Virus record (IMG/VR): IMGVR_UViG_3300042691_021461
Location: 1-38,413 of that record
Length of the DNA: 38,413 bases
Direction: 5' to 3' (one strand)
Origin: a virus
The notes under the pieces are model-generated. The model ran no database searches. It worked only from the letters and a program-made list of their open reading frames with translations, and was not told the DNA's origin. Both the position numbers and the translations under genes were made by a program. Each line of letters opens with the position of its first letter. Positions within the stretch are counted from its first letter, which is position 1. This document shows, piece by piece, positions 7,039 to 15,700 of this stretch.

Positions 7039-7491
7039 TTACTTGATACCAAGTTCGTTTTCTGTGACGATAAGAAATTTTATTAAGTGGTCATCGCACC
7101 ATTCTTGAATTGTTTTCCACTTTGATTGATTAACAGCATAAGTATTCACTTCATTAATATAAGTTTTTGTTTTCTTATTTCCCTTAATTGGCGGAACTGT
7201 TTGCCTTTTTGGTTTTATTTCAATCACATACTTTTGAGTCTTTCCATTATTTTCTAGTACTTCAATAATAAAATCTGGAAAGTATCTACACACTTTTTCC
7301 TTTACTGGATTATAATAAGGAATACAAAATTCTTCAGACCCATACCTAAGAATACTTGGAGACCTATCACACCATTGCATAAACTTGAGTTCCCAACTAC
7401 TTCTATATACTATATTTTTGGGGTCTCCAATATATTTTTGGGGATTTTGTGGATGAAAAAGTCCTTGACAATATTTTGAATCGCGAGACAT
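7039..7491 (-). CDS. gp4: gp4-like head completion protein with nuclease-like fold
   Basis: This 150-aa protein has the layout of T4 gp4 (also called 50/65), needed to finish DNA-filled heads before tail joining. NPQKYIGDPKNIVYRSSWE is near the N-terminus, then YFPDFIIEV and VIEIKPKRQ. E34, D73, E91 and K93 form a PD-(D/E)XK-type arrangement like TnsA, so it may trim or hold packaged DNA ends. It is the first gene of the leftward late operon, with a TATAAATA octamer about 40 nt upstream. Confidence 0.85.
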   Translation of the reverse strand: MSRDSKYCQGLFHPQNPQKYIGDPKNIVYRSSWELKFMQWCDRSPSILRYGSEEFCIPYYNPVKEKVCRYFPDFIIEVLENNGKTQKYVIEIKPKRQTVPPIKGNKKTKTYINEVNTYAVNQSKWKTIQEWCDDHLIKFLIVTENELGIK

Positions 7492-7527
7492 TCTTTCTTT
7501 TTATATACATAATATATCAACTAAAAG

Positions 7528-7535
7528 TATTTATA
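7528..7535 (-). promoter_or_regulatory. late promoter octamer TATAAATA for the gp4-gp48-gp53 operon
   Basis: Minus-strand 7535 to 7528 reads TATAAATA, the exact T4 late octamer. Transcription would start near 7522 and run into gp4 (start 7491). On the plus strand it lies just before the gp54 ATG at 7537; no equally good plus-strand octamer for gp54 is visible. Confidence 0.75.
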
Positions 7536-7536
7536 G

Positions 7537-8517
7537 ATGGCCATCAACGGTTTTGCAAGTGGTTTAGATCTTGGGGTCAATACTCCAACAATTAATCTTC
7601 AAAATGCAAATCTTGCAGCAAATATAAACAATAATACTTCAGTGGCATTTGATCAAAATACAAATCTCGTTCCCGGAGTTCCCAATCCTTCCCAAGCAGA
7701 AGAACAAACTCAAACAACAAATTCTGGTGGCAATGCCCCACAACCAAAAAAAGTTTCTACTGATATTATAAAGGCAAGAATACTCCAACCTTCCTTAACC
7801 TCACATTTCGAGTGTTACTTTGCGCCGCCGCCTCCTCCTTGTGCTGCTTTTATTAAGCAAGGAGTTCCTGATGTTGATGTTGAAGGTCTTTTGATGTTGA
7901 CTTGTTCCGAAGCATCTCTTCCTGGATCAAGTTTAACAACTCACGAATTAAATAATGATATAACAGGAGTAACTCAAAGACACGCATATCGTCGTTTATA
8001 TGATGATCGTGCTGATTTTACATTTTATGTAAATAACTCATACACACAGATTAGATACTTTGAGTCTTGGATAAGATTTATTGCAGGCGAACAAGTAGCA
8101 AAGGAAGTTTCATCCGACTTATATCGCCCATATAGAGTTAAATATCCCCAAGATTATAAAACTAGTGTTTATATCACCAAATTCGAAAGAGATACTCAAG
8201 CGATAGGTGCCAAAAACCCCCAAAGAATTGTTTACACATTTCACAATGCGTTCCCACTTCAAGTACAATCAATGCCAGTCTCTTATGATTCCTCCCAGTT
8301 ATTGAAGTGTACAGTGTCATTTACTTATGATAGGTACACTGCATCAAATACTTCAGTTTCTTCTACTTATACTCGGACGGAAGAACCCACCCAATCAACA
8401 GCAACTGGGGTTCCAAATCTTGCTGTAGATAATCTTTTTACGAATACGCAATTACAATTTGGTGTTGGTGGTGTTCCTGAACTTCCCGGATTAGTTGGCA
8501 CTGGTGCATTGGCATAA
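7537..8517 (+). CDS. gp54: gp54-like baseplate tail tube initiator
   Basis: This 326-aa protein has a low-complexity Asn/Gln/Thr N-terminus (about 1-75), then a tube-type fold: LQPSLTSHFECYFAPP, MLTCSEASLPGSSLTTHELN, RHAYRRLYDDRADFTFYV and FESWIRFIAGEQ. This is the pattern of gp54, a relative of the tube protein gp19 that sits on gp48 and nucleates tube growth. In T4, genes 48 and 54 are adjacent and co-directional; here gp54 is divergent from the gp48 operon. The ATG at 7537 lacks a good ribosome binding site, so the start is less certain than the family. A bidirectional terminator follows the stop by one base. Confidence 0.8.
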   Translation: MAINGFASGLDLGVNTPTINLQNANLAANINNNTSVAFDQNTNLVPGVPNPSQAEEQTQTTNSGGNAPQPKKVSTDIIKARILQPSLTSHFECYFAPPPPPCAAFIKQGVPDVDVEGLLMLTCSEASLPGSSLTTHELNNDITGVTQRHAYRRLYDDRADFTFYVNNSYTQIRYFESWIRFIAGEQVAKEVSSDLYRPYRVKYPQDYKTSVYITKFERDTQAIGAKNPQRIVYTFHNAFPLQVQSMPVSYDSSQLLKCTVSFTYDRYTASNTSVSSTYTRTEEPTQSTATGVPNLAVDNLFTNTQLQFGVGGVPELPGLVGTGALA

Positions 8518-8518
8518 A

Positions 8519-8544
8519 AAAAGAGGGCCTCAAGACCCTCTTTT
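8519..8544. terminator. bidirectional terminator between gp54 and the membrane-protein island
   Basis: AAAAGAGGG (8519-8527) pairs with CCCTCTTTT (8536-8544) around an 8-nt loop. The A tract on one side and T tract on the other serve both rightward gp54 transcripts and leftward transcripts of the small membrane genes, whose last stop codon (8543-8545) overlaps the stem. Confidence 0.85.
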
Positions 8545-8689
8545 AATTTGGAAATGTTGAACCATTGTCTAGATTTTTTGTTGCTTCTTGAAGTAGATAT
8601 ACACCAAGAACTATAAAACTTGTAGTTCCTATCCAGGCAAGACTTAAAATTAAACTAAGTTTTATTAAATTTCTAAAAAATTTAATCAT
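8543..8689 (-). CDS. small single-span membrane protein (48 aa)
   Basis: This 48-aa ORF begins MIKFFRNLIKLSLILSLAW, with one clear hydrophobic segment at about residues 9-36 and a short polar tail (EATKNLDNGSTFPN). The positive N-terminus suggests the N-in orientation. Its ATG overlaps the TGA of the upstream gene (ATGA at 8689-8686), a classic coupling overlap, and the stop lies in the terminator stem. Both features argue that this is a real gene despite its size. The function is unknown; with its partner it could be an early membrane-acting factor such as a superinfection-exclusion protein, or part of a lysis system. Confidence 0.7.
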   Translation of the reverse strand: MIKFFRNLIKLSLILSLAWIGTTSFIVLGVYLLQEATKNLDNGSTFPN

Positions 8690-8925
8690 TTTTTATTGGA
8701 GTTATTCATACAAAGTCCGATAGCAGCTACAACGGTGATCAAATTGCCCAATAAAAACCAATTTCCTTCTGCTGCAACGTTCATTCGATGACGTATTTCT
8801 GCATGATGGGATTCTGTCTTAACTGCATTTTCTAGAAGAGACATATCTCTTACTGTTTCATATGCCACATATCCAGAACCAAGAATTCCGTAAATGAATA
8901 CAAGACTAAAAAAGAGTTTTTGCAT
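8686..8925 (-). CDS. small two-span membrane protein (79 aa)
   Basis: This 79-aa protein has an N-terminal hydrophobic segment (about residues 4-22, FFSLVFIYGILGSGYVAY), a polar middle with a histidine cluster (ESHHAEIRHR), a second hydrophobic segment (about 56-73) and a basic end (NNSNKK). It is first in a two-gene minus-strand unit lying against the direction of the flanking tail genes, with a consensus extended -10 promoter upstream. The promoter is of host early type rather than late type, which fits early host-membrane modification or exclusion better than late lysis; that is inference. T4 Imm is of similar size, but I cannot claim homology. Confidence 0.75.
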   Translation of the reverse strand: MQKLFFSLVFIYGILGSGYVAYETVRDMSLLENAVKTESHHAEIRHRMNVAAEGNWFLLGNLITVVAAIGLCMNNSNKK

Positions 8926-8947
8926 TTGATTGTTTGTTTACTGTTTT

Positions 8948-8956
8948 ATTATAGCA
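8948..8956 (-). promoter_or_regulatory. host-type extended -10 promoter for the membrane-protein island
   Basis: On the minus strand the sequence reads TGC TATAAT: a perfect -10 hexamer (8953-8948) with the TGn extension (8956-8954). The -35 at 17 bp is poor (ACATTT), as is tolerated for extended -10 promoters. Transcription would start near 8941, just before the 79-aa gene. Confidence 0.7.
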
Positions 8957-9009
8957 CCCAAAATGACCAAAAATGTTTTAAGTGGCCACTTCATCTTCTG
9001 TCCACCTAC

Positions 9010-9017
9010 CATAAATA
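9010..9017 (+). promoter_or_regulatory. late promoter octamer CATAAATA for gp26 and the tail genes
   Basis: CATAAATA is placed so that transcripts start near 9023, 20 nt before the gp26 ATG, with AGGAG (9034-9038) as ribosome binding site. It is the probable late promoter of the tail operon from gp26 through the gp27-like hub gene. Confidence 0.75.
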
Positions 9018-9042
9018 AATTAACTGAATTGTATAGGAGATT

Positions 9043-9762
9043 ATGCCTTTACCAAAAATTGCCACACCAACATATGAGTTGGAATTACCTTCAACTGGTC
9101 AAACTATAAAATTTAGACCATTTTTAGTCAAAGAAGAAAAATTGCTAGTCATCGCTTTAGAATCTGAAGATACTAAGCAAATTACTAATGCAATTAAAAC
9201 AGTAATTAAAAACTGTATTGAAACTAAGAATGTCAAAGTGGAAAATTTACCTACATTTGATATAGAGTATCTTTTCCTTAACATTCGGGGTAAGTCTGTT
9301 GGTGAAGAGATAGAAGTAAATGTATTCTGCCCAGATGACGGAGAAACTTCTGTTCCTGTTAAAATTAACGTAGACGATATCAAAGTTCAACGTAATAATA
9401 AACACTCCAATAAAATTAAACTTGACGATTCTCTAATGATGGAAATGAAGTATCCATCTCTAGATCAGTTCATTAAAAACAATTTTGACTTGTCTAGTAA
9501 TAATGCAATGGAGCAATCATTTGAACTTGTTGCTTCTTGTGTGGATAAAATTTACACAGAAGATGAAGTTTGGGCATCTGCTGATGTATCTAAGAAAGAA
9601 CTTTTAGAATTTCTGGACCAAATGAATTCTTCTCAATTTAAACAAATTGAAAGGTTCTTTGAAACAATGCCCAAACTTTCTCATAAAATCAAGGTTAAAA
9701 ATCCAAGGACTGAGGTTGAAAGTGAAGTTGTTCTTGAGGGACTATCAAGTTTTTTCGCATAG
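9043..9762 (+). CDS. gp26: gp26-like baseplate hub / tail assembly protein
   Basis: This 239-aa protein begins MPLPKIATPTYELELPSTG with FRPFLVKEEKLLVIALE, the pattern of the T4 gp26 family. T4 gp26 is assigned to the baseplate hub. The location directly upstream of a small ORF and two tape-measure-like genes is that of the lambda G tail assembly chaperone. The last codons AGT-TTT-TTC carry a U UUU UUC slippery heptamer (9750-9756); a -1 shift there passes without a stop into the next ORF and would make a 301-residue fusion. A GAGGGA element lies 8 nt upstream of the heptamer. Confidence 0.8.
   Translation: MPLPKIATPTYELELPSTGQTIKFRPFLVKEEKLLVIALESEDTKQITNAIKTVIKNCIETKNVKVENLPTFDIEYLFLNIRGKSVGEEIEVNVFCPDDGETSVPVKINVDDIKVQRNNKHSNKIKLDDSLMMEMKYPSLDQFIKNNFDLSSNNAMEQSFELVASCVDKIYTEDEVWASADVSKKELLEFLDQMNSSQFKQIERFFETMPKLSHKIKVKNPRTEVESEVVLEGLSSFFA
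9736..9756 (+). promoter_or_regulatory. candidate -1 programmed ribosomal frameshift signal
   Basis: Heptamer T-TTT-TTC at 9750-9756 is in the correct phase (agT TTT TTC) for tandem -1 slippage. GAGGGA at 9736-9741, 8 nt upstream, could act as a stimulatory Shine-Dalgarno element as in E. coli dnaX. After slippage the ribosome reads R-I-G and then the downstream ORF from its first codon. No strong downstream hairpin was seen by eye. Confidence 0.65.
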
Positions 9763-9764
9763 GA

Positions 9765-9947
9765 ATGTCCCATATGGATCTCAAGGCTTATTTTAGTCTC
9801 AACTTTTCGTTAATGCAGTATCATAAATATTCATTGACTGAAATTGAAAATATGATTCCTTGGGAGAGGGATATTTATGTTGAATTCCTAAGACAGCATT
9901 TAGAAGAAGAAGAGTTAAAACAGAAACAACAAACTAATGGCTGGTAA
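9765..9947 (+). CDS. small tail-assembly-chaperone-like ORF (possibly gp51-like), probable frameshift partner of gp26
   Basis: This 60-codon ORF lies in the -1 frame relative to gp26. It contains AYFSLNFSLMQYHKYSLTEI followed by MIPWERDIYVEFLRQHLEEE, the pattern of the T-type extension of tail assembly chaperones that bind tape measure proteins. It can be made as an extension of gp26 by -1 frameshifting, or independently from ATG 9774, which has AGGA 10 nt upstream (ATG 9765 abuts that AGGA). Its end overlaps the tape-measure-like gene by 11 nt. T4 gp51, a hub assembly factor, is the likely functional counterpart, but this ORF is much shorter, so the name is uncertain. Confidence 0.75.
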   Translation: MSHMDLKAYFSLNFSLMQYHKYSLTEIENMIPWERDIYVEFLRQHLEEEELKQKQQTNGW

Positions 9948-12759
9948 TTTTACTCTACCTACAGAAAATATTGATGAGGTAATTTTAAGATTACTGGCCT
10001 TAGAACCTAATGAAATAGATGAACTTGATTACGAGACTTATAAAAACAATTTAAGAGAAATTTTAGTCGGAGTAACCACATTAAAAAGAAAAATTGGTGA
10101 TACTGAATTTAATCTTATAAAAGATGAATTTAAAAGAGTAAGAGGAAAGAAAGGTAGATTTAAAATTAAATTCAAGAAATCAAAGGTAACTGCCAATGGG
10201 TTAGGTCTTGGTGGAGTTAGAAAGCAGGTTGCAGGGACTCAAAGGAGACTGATGATTGCTCCTGTTGGGGGAGTTCCTAGAGGGGCTAAAGAAAAAATAG
10301 AAACGGTTTCTAAAGGAAGAGACAGTCAGTTTAATATTTTAGAAAGAATTAGTAATTCATTAGATTCTATTGTTAAAACATTAACAGATATTAATAAAGA
10401 TAATAAAAAAAGAATTGATACTGAAAGAAAAGATACGGAAAGTAAAAAAAGATTTGGTAAGGAGAGGGAATTAGAATCTAAAGTATTTGATGGAATAAAA
10501 AATGTAGTATCTGCTATTACCAAACCTTTTCAATCTATTTGGGATAAAATTATTAATTTTATTAAAAATATTATTCTTGGTAGAATTTTAATAAAGTTAG
10601 TAGATTGGATTGCTGATCCAAAAAATCAAGGAAAAATAAAAAGTATTATTAGATTCTTTAAAGATTGGTGGCCAGCACTACTTGGTGGTTATGTTTTATT
10701 TGGCACAACTTTTGGAAAACTTGTTCGTTCCACTGTGGGGATGGTGGGAAGATTTATCTTTCAAATCGGAAAGGTTGCAATTCCACAACTTTTAAAGTTC
10801 ATTAAAACACCTTTGGGAAAAGGAGTTGCTCTATTCACTGCAGGAGCAACTATACCGGCAATGTTCCCCGGAACTGTTAATGAACAAGAGAGAAAGACTT
10901 CACAATCTCCGGGAAGTGCAGCGGATAAAATAAGACAACTTCAACAACAAAAAGCAAGTCTTAATATATTTGAACGATTGCAAGGAAAAGGATCTGAGAT
11001 TGATGAACAGATACGTTATTTACAAACTGGAAAAACTAAATCATATGGATTTAATGGTGGTGGATTTGCCGGTCTAATAAGAGGTCCAAAAGGAAGAGAT
11101 AAAGTACCAGCGATGCTCACCGATGGTGAGTTTGTGATGTCTGCTGGTGCAGTTCAAAAGTATGGTATTAATACTCTGGAAGCAATGAATGCTTCTGGAG
11201 GTGGAACAAATCAACCCCAAGTCGTTGCAGGAACAACATATGCTTATGGTGGAGGACGTATTGGGGGCCCTGAGAAAGACTCTGGGGGATATTCTGGTAA
11301 TTTATCTAACGATCCAGTATCTTCCATTAAAAAGTTTATAAAGCACAAACTTGGATATGATGTAGATAAACCAAATACTTGGGGGTCATCTTTTCGTACA
11401 GGAATTTCTGGTATATCAGGATCAGGATCAGTATCAGGTTCCAGATATAAATTTCCAGAAAAGTTACCCAATTTAAGAGATATTACTAATCGTGGATTAG
11501 AGTTAGCAAATCAGTCTTATAATACTATTAAAAATCCAAATATACAAAGAGATATTACTAATCGTGGGCTAGAGTTAGCAAATCAGTCTTATAATACTAT
11601 TAAAAATCCAAATACACTAAGATATGGAAAAGATAGGTTAAATGATATTGGAACAACAATAAAAGATAAACTTGTTCAATATTATGATTATCCATTAGCA
11701 TCTCTTGAAAAATATGGAACAAATAGGGAAGATGCATTAATTAAATCTGGCGAACTGAAACCTGGAGCAGCTCTAACAAAAACGACACAAGCAAATCTTG
11801 ATAAAAGTGACGCTTGGATTAATAGTCTTTATGATTCCAAGAGAGATAAAGGTCCAATCGGATCGGTCAAGAAAAGATTTCAAGATATTCAAAATAAAGG
11901 ACTTTTTGCGGATCCTACTGCATTATTGGGACTAAAAAGTGAAGGGTTTGAAAAATTCGTGGAAAAGGCATCGGGGGGAAGAATTAAAAATTTTGGTGCC
12001 AAATTAACTGGTCTGCAATATGCAGCAAAAGGATTAATGGGTCCACTTGGAAAGGCATCTAGAATTGATGATGGTGGATCTCTAGGTAGATATGTTAGAC
12101 CTGCGATGTTGGAGGCACAGAGAAGAGGTCAAGGGGGTGTTGGGGCAATTGGACTGGGACAGAATGATTACAATAGATTGATGGGAGATAAACTTGCTAA
12201 TCTTGCTTTGGGGCAATTCAACTTTAGGGTTGATAAGAGTGGAAGAGCAACAACTGATGATACTTATGAAGCAAATAAATCTGCAGGTGAATATTTTAAG
12301 ACTGCAAGACAATCATTGAAATCTGGTGACGTTGGTGGAGCTTTATTTAAGGCTGTTTCTGGGGTATTGAGAATAAATCAAAATACTGGTTGGGGAAATT
12401 TGAGACCGGGTGGATTGGGTATTGACCTGGGGGGTGGTTTTACGCCAACGGATAATAAGGGAAAACCATTACCGCCAACAAAATCAAAATCTCCAGTTAC
12501 TATGTACGGTCCTAATGATCCACGAAGAAAGCAATCTGGGTCATATAAATCTAGATTTGCTCGCCCAAGAAACGCTGGAGTTGCACCAGTAAAACCACCG
12601 GTTAGACCAAAACGAAGAACAAAATCAGACTTAGTTGGTAGTGGGGGAAGAAGCAGTGGAATAAAATCTTCCAATACCCAAAAACCAAAAACAGTAAGTC
12701 CAACACATCCAAAGGGAACAAGAACTTCTCAATCTACACTGGGAATTAATAAAAGATAA
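9937..12759 (+). CDS. tape-measure-like large tail protein, first of a pair (940 aa)
   Basis: Visible regions are a charged helical N-terminus (1-200), a hydrophobic/amphipathic part (about 185-300, with IINFIKNIILGRILIKLVDW and WWPALLGGYVLFGTTFGKLV), a motif common in tape measure proteins near residue 386 (GRDKVPAMLTDGEFVM followed by AVQKYGIN), a 24-residue perfect-register tandem repeat (about 514-561) and a basic Gly/Ser/Pro-rich C-terminus. Tape measures set tail length and are ejected into the host; the position directly after the chaperone-like pair supports this role. Functional counterpart in T4 would be gp29, without clear sequence identity by eye. Its stop overlaps the next ATG (TAATG). 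Confidence 0.65.
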   Translation: MAGNFTLPTENIDEVILRLLALEPNEIDELDYETYKNNLREILVGVTTLKRKIGDTEFNLIKDEFKRVRGKKGRFKIKFKKSKVTANGLGLGGVRKQVAGTQRRLMIAPVGGVPRGAKEKIETVSKGRDSQFNILERISNSLDSIVKTLTDINKDNKKRIDTERKDTESKKRFGKERELESKVFDGIKNVVSAITKPFQSIWDKIINFIKNIILGRILIKLVDWIADPKNQGKIKSIIRFFKDWWPALLGGYVLFGTTFGKLVRSTVGMVGRFIFQIGKVAIPQLLKFIKTPLGKGVALFTAGATIPAMFPGTVNEQERKTSQSPGSAADKIRQLQQQKASLNIFERLQGKGSEIDEQIRYLQTGKTKSYGFNGGGFAGLIRGPKGRDKVPAMLTDGEFVMSAGAVQKYGINTLEAMNASGGGTNQPQVVAGTTYAYGGGRIGGPEKDSGGYSGNLSNDPVSSIKKFIKHKLGYDVDKPNTWGSSFRTGISGISGSGSVSGSRYKFPEKLPNLRDITNRGLELANQSYNTIKNPNIQRDITNRGLELANQSYNTIKNPNTLRYGKDRLNDIGTTIKDKLVQYYDYPLASLEKYGTNREDALIKSGELKPGAALTKTTQANLDKSDAWINSLYDSKRDKGPIGSVKKRFQDIQNKGLFADPTALLGLKSEGFEKFVEKASGGRIKNFGAKLTGLQYAAKGLMGPLGKASRIDDGGSLGRYVRPAMLEAQRRGQGGVGAIGLGQNDYNRLMGDKLANLALGQFNFRVDKSGRATTDDTYEANKSAGEYFKTARQSLKSGDVGGALFKAVSGVLRINQNTGWGNLRPGGLGIDLGGGFTPTDNKGKPLPPTKSKSPVTMYGPNDPRRKQSGSYKSRFARPRNAGVAPVKPPVRPKRRTKSDLVGSGGRSSGIKSSNTQKPKTVSPTHPKGTRTSQSTLGINKR
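11476..11619 (+). repeat. 72-bp tandem duplication inside the first tape-measure-like gene
   Basis: Two adjacent 72-bp copies (11476-11547 and 11548-11619) differ at only a few bases and encode RDITNRGLELANQSYNTIKN twice. The high DNA identity indicates a recent in-frame duplication. Confidence 0.9.
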
Positions 12760-15700
12760 TGACAAAATTACTCCCTTCTTCAACTTCTGCTATTATTAAA
12801 TCACAAAAAAGTGCGGTTATAAATTCCAAAAAACTTTTTAATATAAAATCAAAAACTACTCTTCTTGATGGATTCGCTGATCAAAAAGTGGGATCTTTTA
12901 ACGGGTCTCTATCTCATATTGAGAAAAAAATTATTATAGTTGATAAACTTTTAAAGGAATCTTTATTTCTATCAAGAAAAGAAGACCAATCAAAAAGAAA
13001 AGGCAAAGAACAAGAAAAGTTTTCTTCTAAGGAAAAGGAGTTAGAAACAAAGAAACCACCCACAGTAAAAGGTATAAAACTTCCAAGTCTACCGAAAATG
13101 GGATTTTTTGGGTGGATTAAAAATTTTATTACACAAACTATTCTTGGATTTTTTGCGGTAAGATTAATAGAATTTCTTCCTCAACTTTTGAAAATACTTC
13201 CAGTAATTATTAAAGTAAGTGATTTTATTGTTAATGTTGGGGGTAAATTACTTGATGGACTTATAACTTTTGTTGATTGGGGATATAAAGCATATGATAC
13301 TACTCGCGGATTTGTTAAAAATACTTTTGGCGAAAATGGGGCAAAACAATTTGATCATCTTTCCAGTTTATTAAATAAGTTTTTAAATCTTGCAATCATT
13401 GCTGGAATGGTTGCTTCTGGGTCTGGAAGATTTAGTAGTGGTAAAGGACCTACGCCAAGTACAAGACCAAGGCCTGGAACTGGAGGAAGACCAAGAGTAA
13501 CAACGTCAGGTGGAGGCCGGGCTGGTGGATTTGACTTAAGAAATCCTTTTAGACAAAGACCAACGATTACTACAAGTGCCGGTAAAAAAGGATTACTCTC
13601 TTCTATTAGACCTCTTCTTAAGAGAATACCACTACCTGTTATTGGCGCATTAATTGATTTTGGGTTGTCTGTAGCACTTGGAGAAAATCCAGGAAGAGCA
13701 GCATTTAGAGCAATTGGAGCGGGCCTTCTTGGCGCTGTTGGAGTAGCAGCAGGATCAGTTATTCCAGTTGCTGGTAATTTTATTGGCGGATTACTTGGTG
13801 GTGCGGCTGGAGATGCAATTGGTGGTGCTCTGTATGATGCATTTTTCGGATCTGGAGTTAAACCAAATAAAGGAAAAACAGTCAAAGCTGCAGGTGGAGG
13901 GAGACCTAGTACTAAATCCGGAAGAACTATTAAGAAAAAAAGAAAATCAAGAACACTATCATTTACGCCAAGAAGAATAAGACCCGGTGCTAATGCTGGG
14001 GGAGAAGATAAAGTTCAATCAATTTTTCCAAATCCATCTAAACCTGGAGGAATGTTTGGATTTTTGGGTGGATTGTTTGGCGAGAATAAACAAGAAGAAC
14101 CACAAAAACCAAAAGAAAAAACAGCAAACCCTCAAGAGTTTTTGGTTAAAAGTAATGATGTTCTTGGAAAATCTGATTTCTTCGGTCCATTCTTTACACT
14201 TGCAATTAAAACAGTTCTTGGGCAAAAACCAGATATTTTAGATTATAGAAATGCTGGAAGAGGATTAAATGCCTGGATGCAGACTACCTTTAAATCAAGT
14301 TCTATTGGGTTTGCTGGAGGTGGTGAAGTAGACATTAAACAACTTTTCTCCGGAGAAGACCTCTCAGATGCGATTGCAAAATCTGTTGAAGATTCTGTAT
14401 CAAAGGAAGTTGATATGACTATTCGTGATTTGGCGAAAGAAATATCTTTGAGACCAGTTGGTAGAGAAGAGATGATTCGAGAGAATATTAAGAAGGGTAC
14501 TGAAGCAGGAGCAACTGGAGGTGGTGGAGGTGGTGAAGTGGGAGGAACTACTGGTGTAGGAACAGTAGAGCAGAGAGCAATGCTTGATGCAATATCTTTT
14601 GCCGAAGGAACTAAAGCAAGTTATGGCACTGTTTTTGGTGGGAAAGTTATTCCGGAATTGGCTAGAGGTGAAATGACTGTCTCCCAAGTTCTTGAAATGC
14701 AAAGAACTGGAAGGTTTAACGGAATACAATACATACCACCCAATTCTTATGATTCTGATGCAACTGGTAGATATCAGTTTATGTCTTATACTTTGAAAGA
14801 AGAAATTGGAAAACAAGGTGTAAAAATGGATGACAAATTTACACCATCTCTTCAAGATAAATTGATATTGGGAAGAATAACTAGAATGAGGGGAGTTACT
14901 GCAGAACTTCTTAAAAAAGAAGGAATGAGTGCGGCAGTAATGGATAGGTTGGCCCCAGAGTTTGCTTCTTTTCCATATTCACCAAAAGGAAATAGAAGTT
15001 ATTATGGACAACCAGTGAAAAGTCCGGAATCTATTAGAAACGCATATAACAAAGCACTTGGAATTCAAAGAGAACTTGCTTCTACACAATCTGAAAAAGG
15101 AGGAGGAACACTTGGATCTAAAAAAGGAAATTTAGATGAAGCTCAAAGAATTGCCCAAAGTATGGGTCTTACAATGACTAGTGGAACAAGAGGACCTCGT
15201 TATCCAGGCGATAGAAGTCTTCATATACAGGGAAGAGCAAGAGATTTTTCTAATGATTCTGTTGGTAGAGGAACTCCACAACAATTAGCATATGCCAAAA
15301 AGATGGTAAATGAGTTTGGGTCATCTCTTACTCAATTAATATATACGCCTTTGGGATATGGAATTGCCAACGGAAAAAAGGTTCCGTTAAGTTACTGGGG
15401 AGAGAGTACTAATAGAGGACACTATAATCACGTTCACGTTGCATATGAAAAAGGTGGAGAAACATTGGATGGCCCACATACAGCATTAATTGGAGAAAAG
15501 GGGAAAGAATATGTTATTGATGCAGATTCATATGAAGAGACAGAAAGAGTTGCACCTGGATTATTGGACATCCTTAACTATAATGTCCACGATAAAACTT
15601 CATTGCAAAAAAATATGCCAGCAATCATTGGTTCTCTAAGTCAATATGCCGATTATGAAATGACGTATTCTGAACCAGAAGTTGCATTTATACCGATACC

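Noticed and set aside
9822-9829. CATAAATA octamer inside the small ORF after gp26, as promoter for the first tape-measure-like gene
   Set aside because: It encodes ordinary codons (H-K-Y) within a gene, and the next ATG is over 100 nt away; chance in AT-rich DNA is likely.
13355-13885. Proline-rich open frame of 176 codons on the minus strand in the tape-measure-like gene
   Set aside because: It is the antisense of Gly/Ala-rich coding sequence, which always leaves Pro-rich open frames; no start signals.
14019-14225. Hydrophobic Phe-rich minus-strand open frame resembling a membrane protein
   Set aside because: It is the antisense of lysine-rich coding sequence of the tape-measure-like gene, with no regulatory signals.
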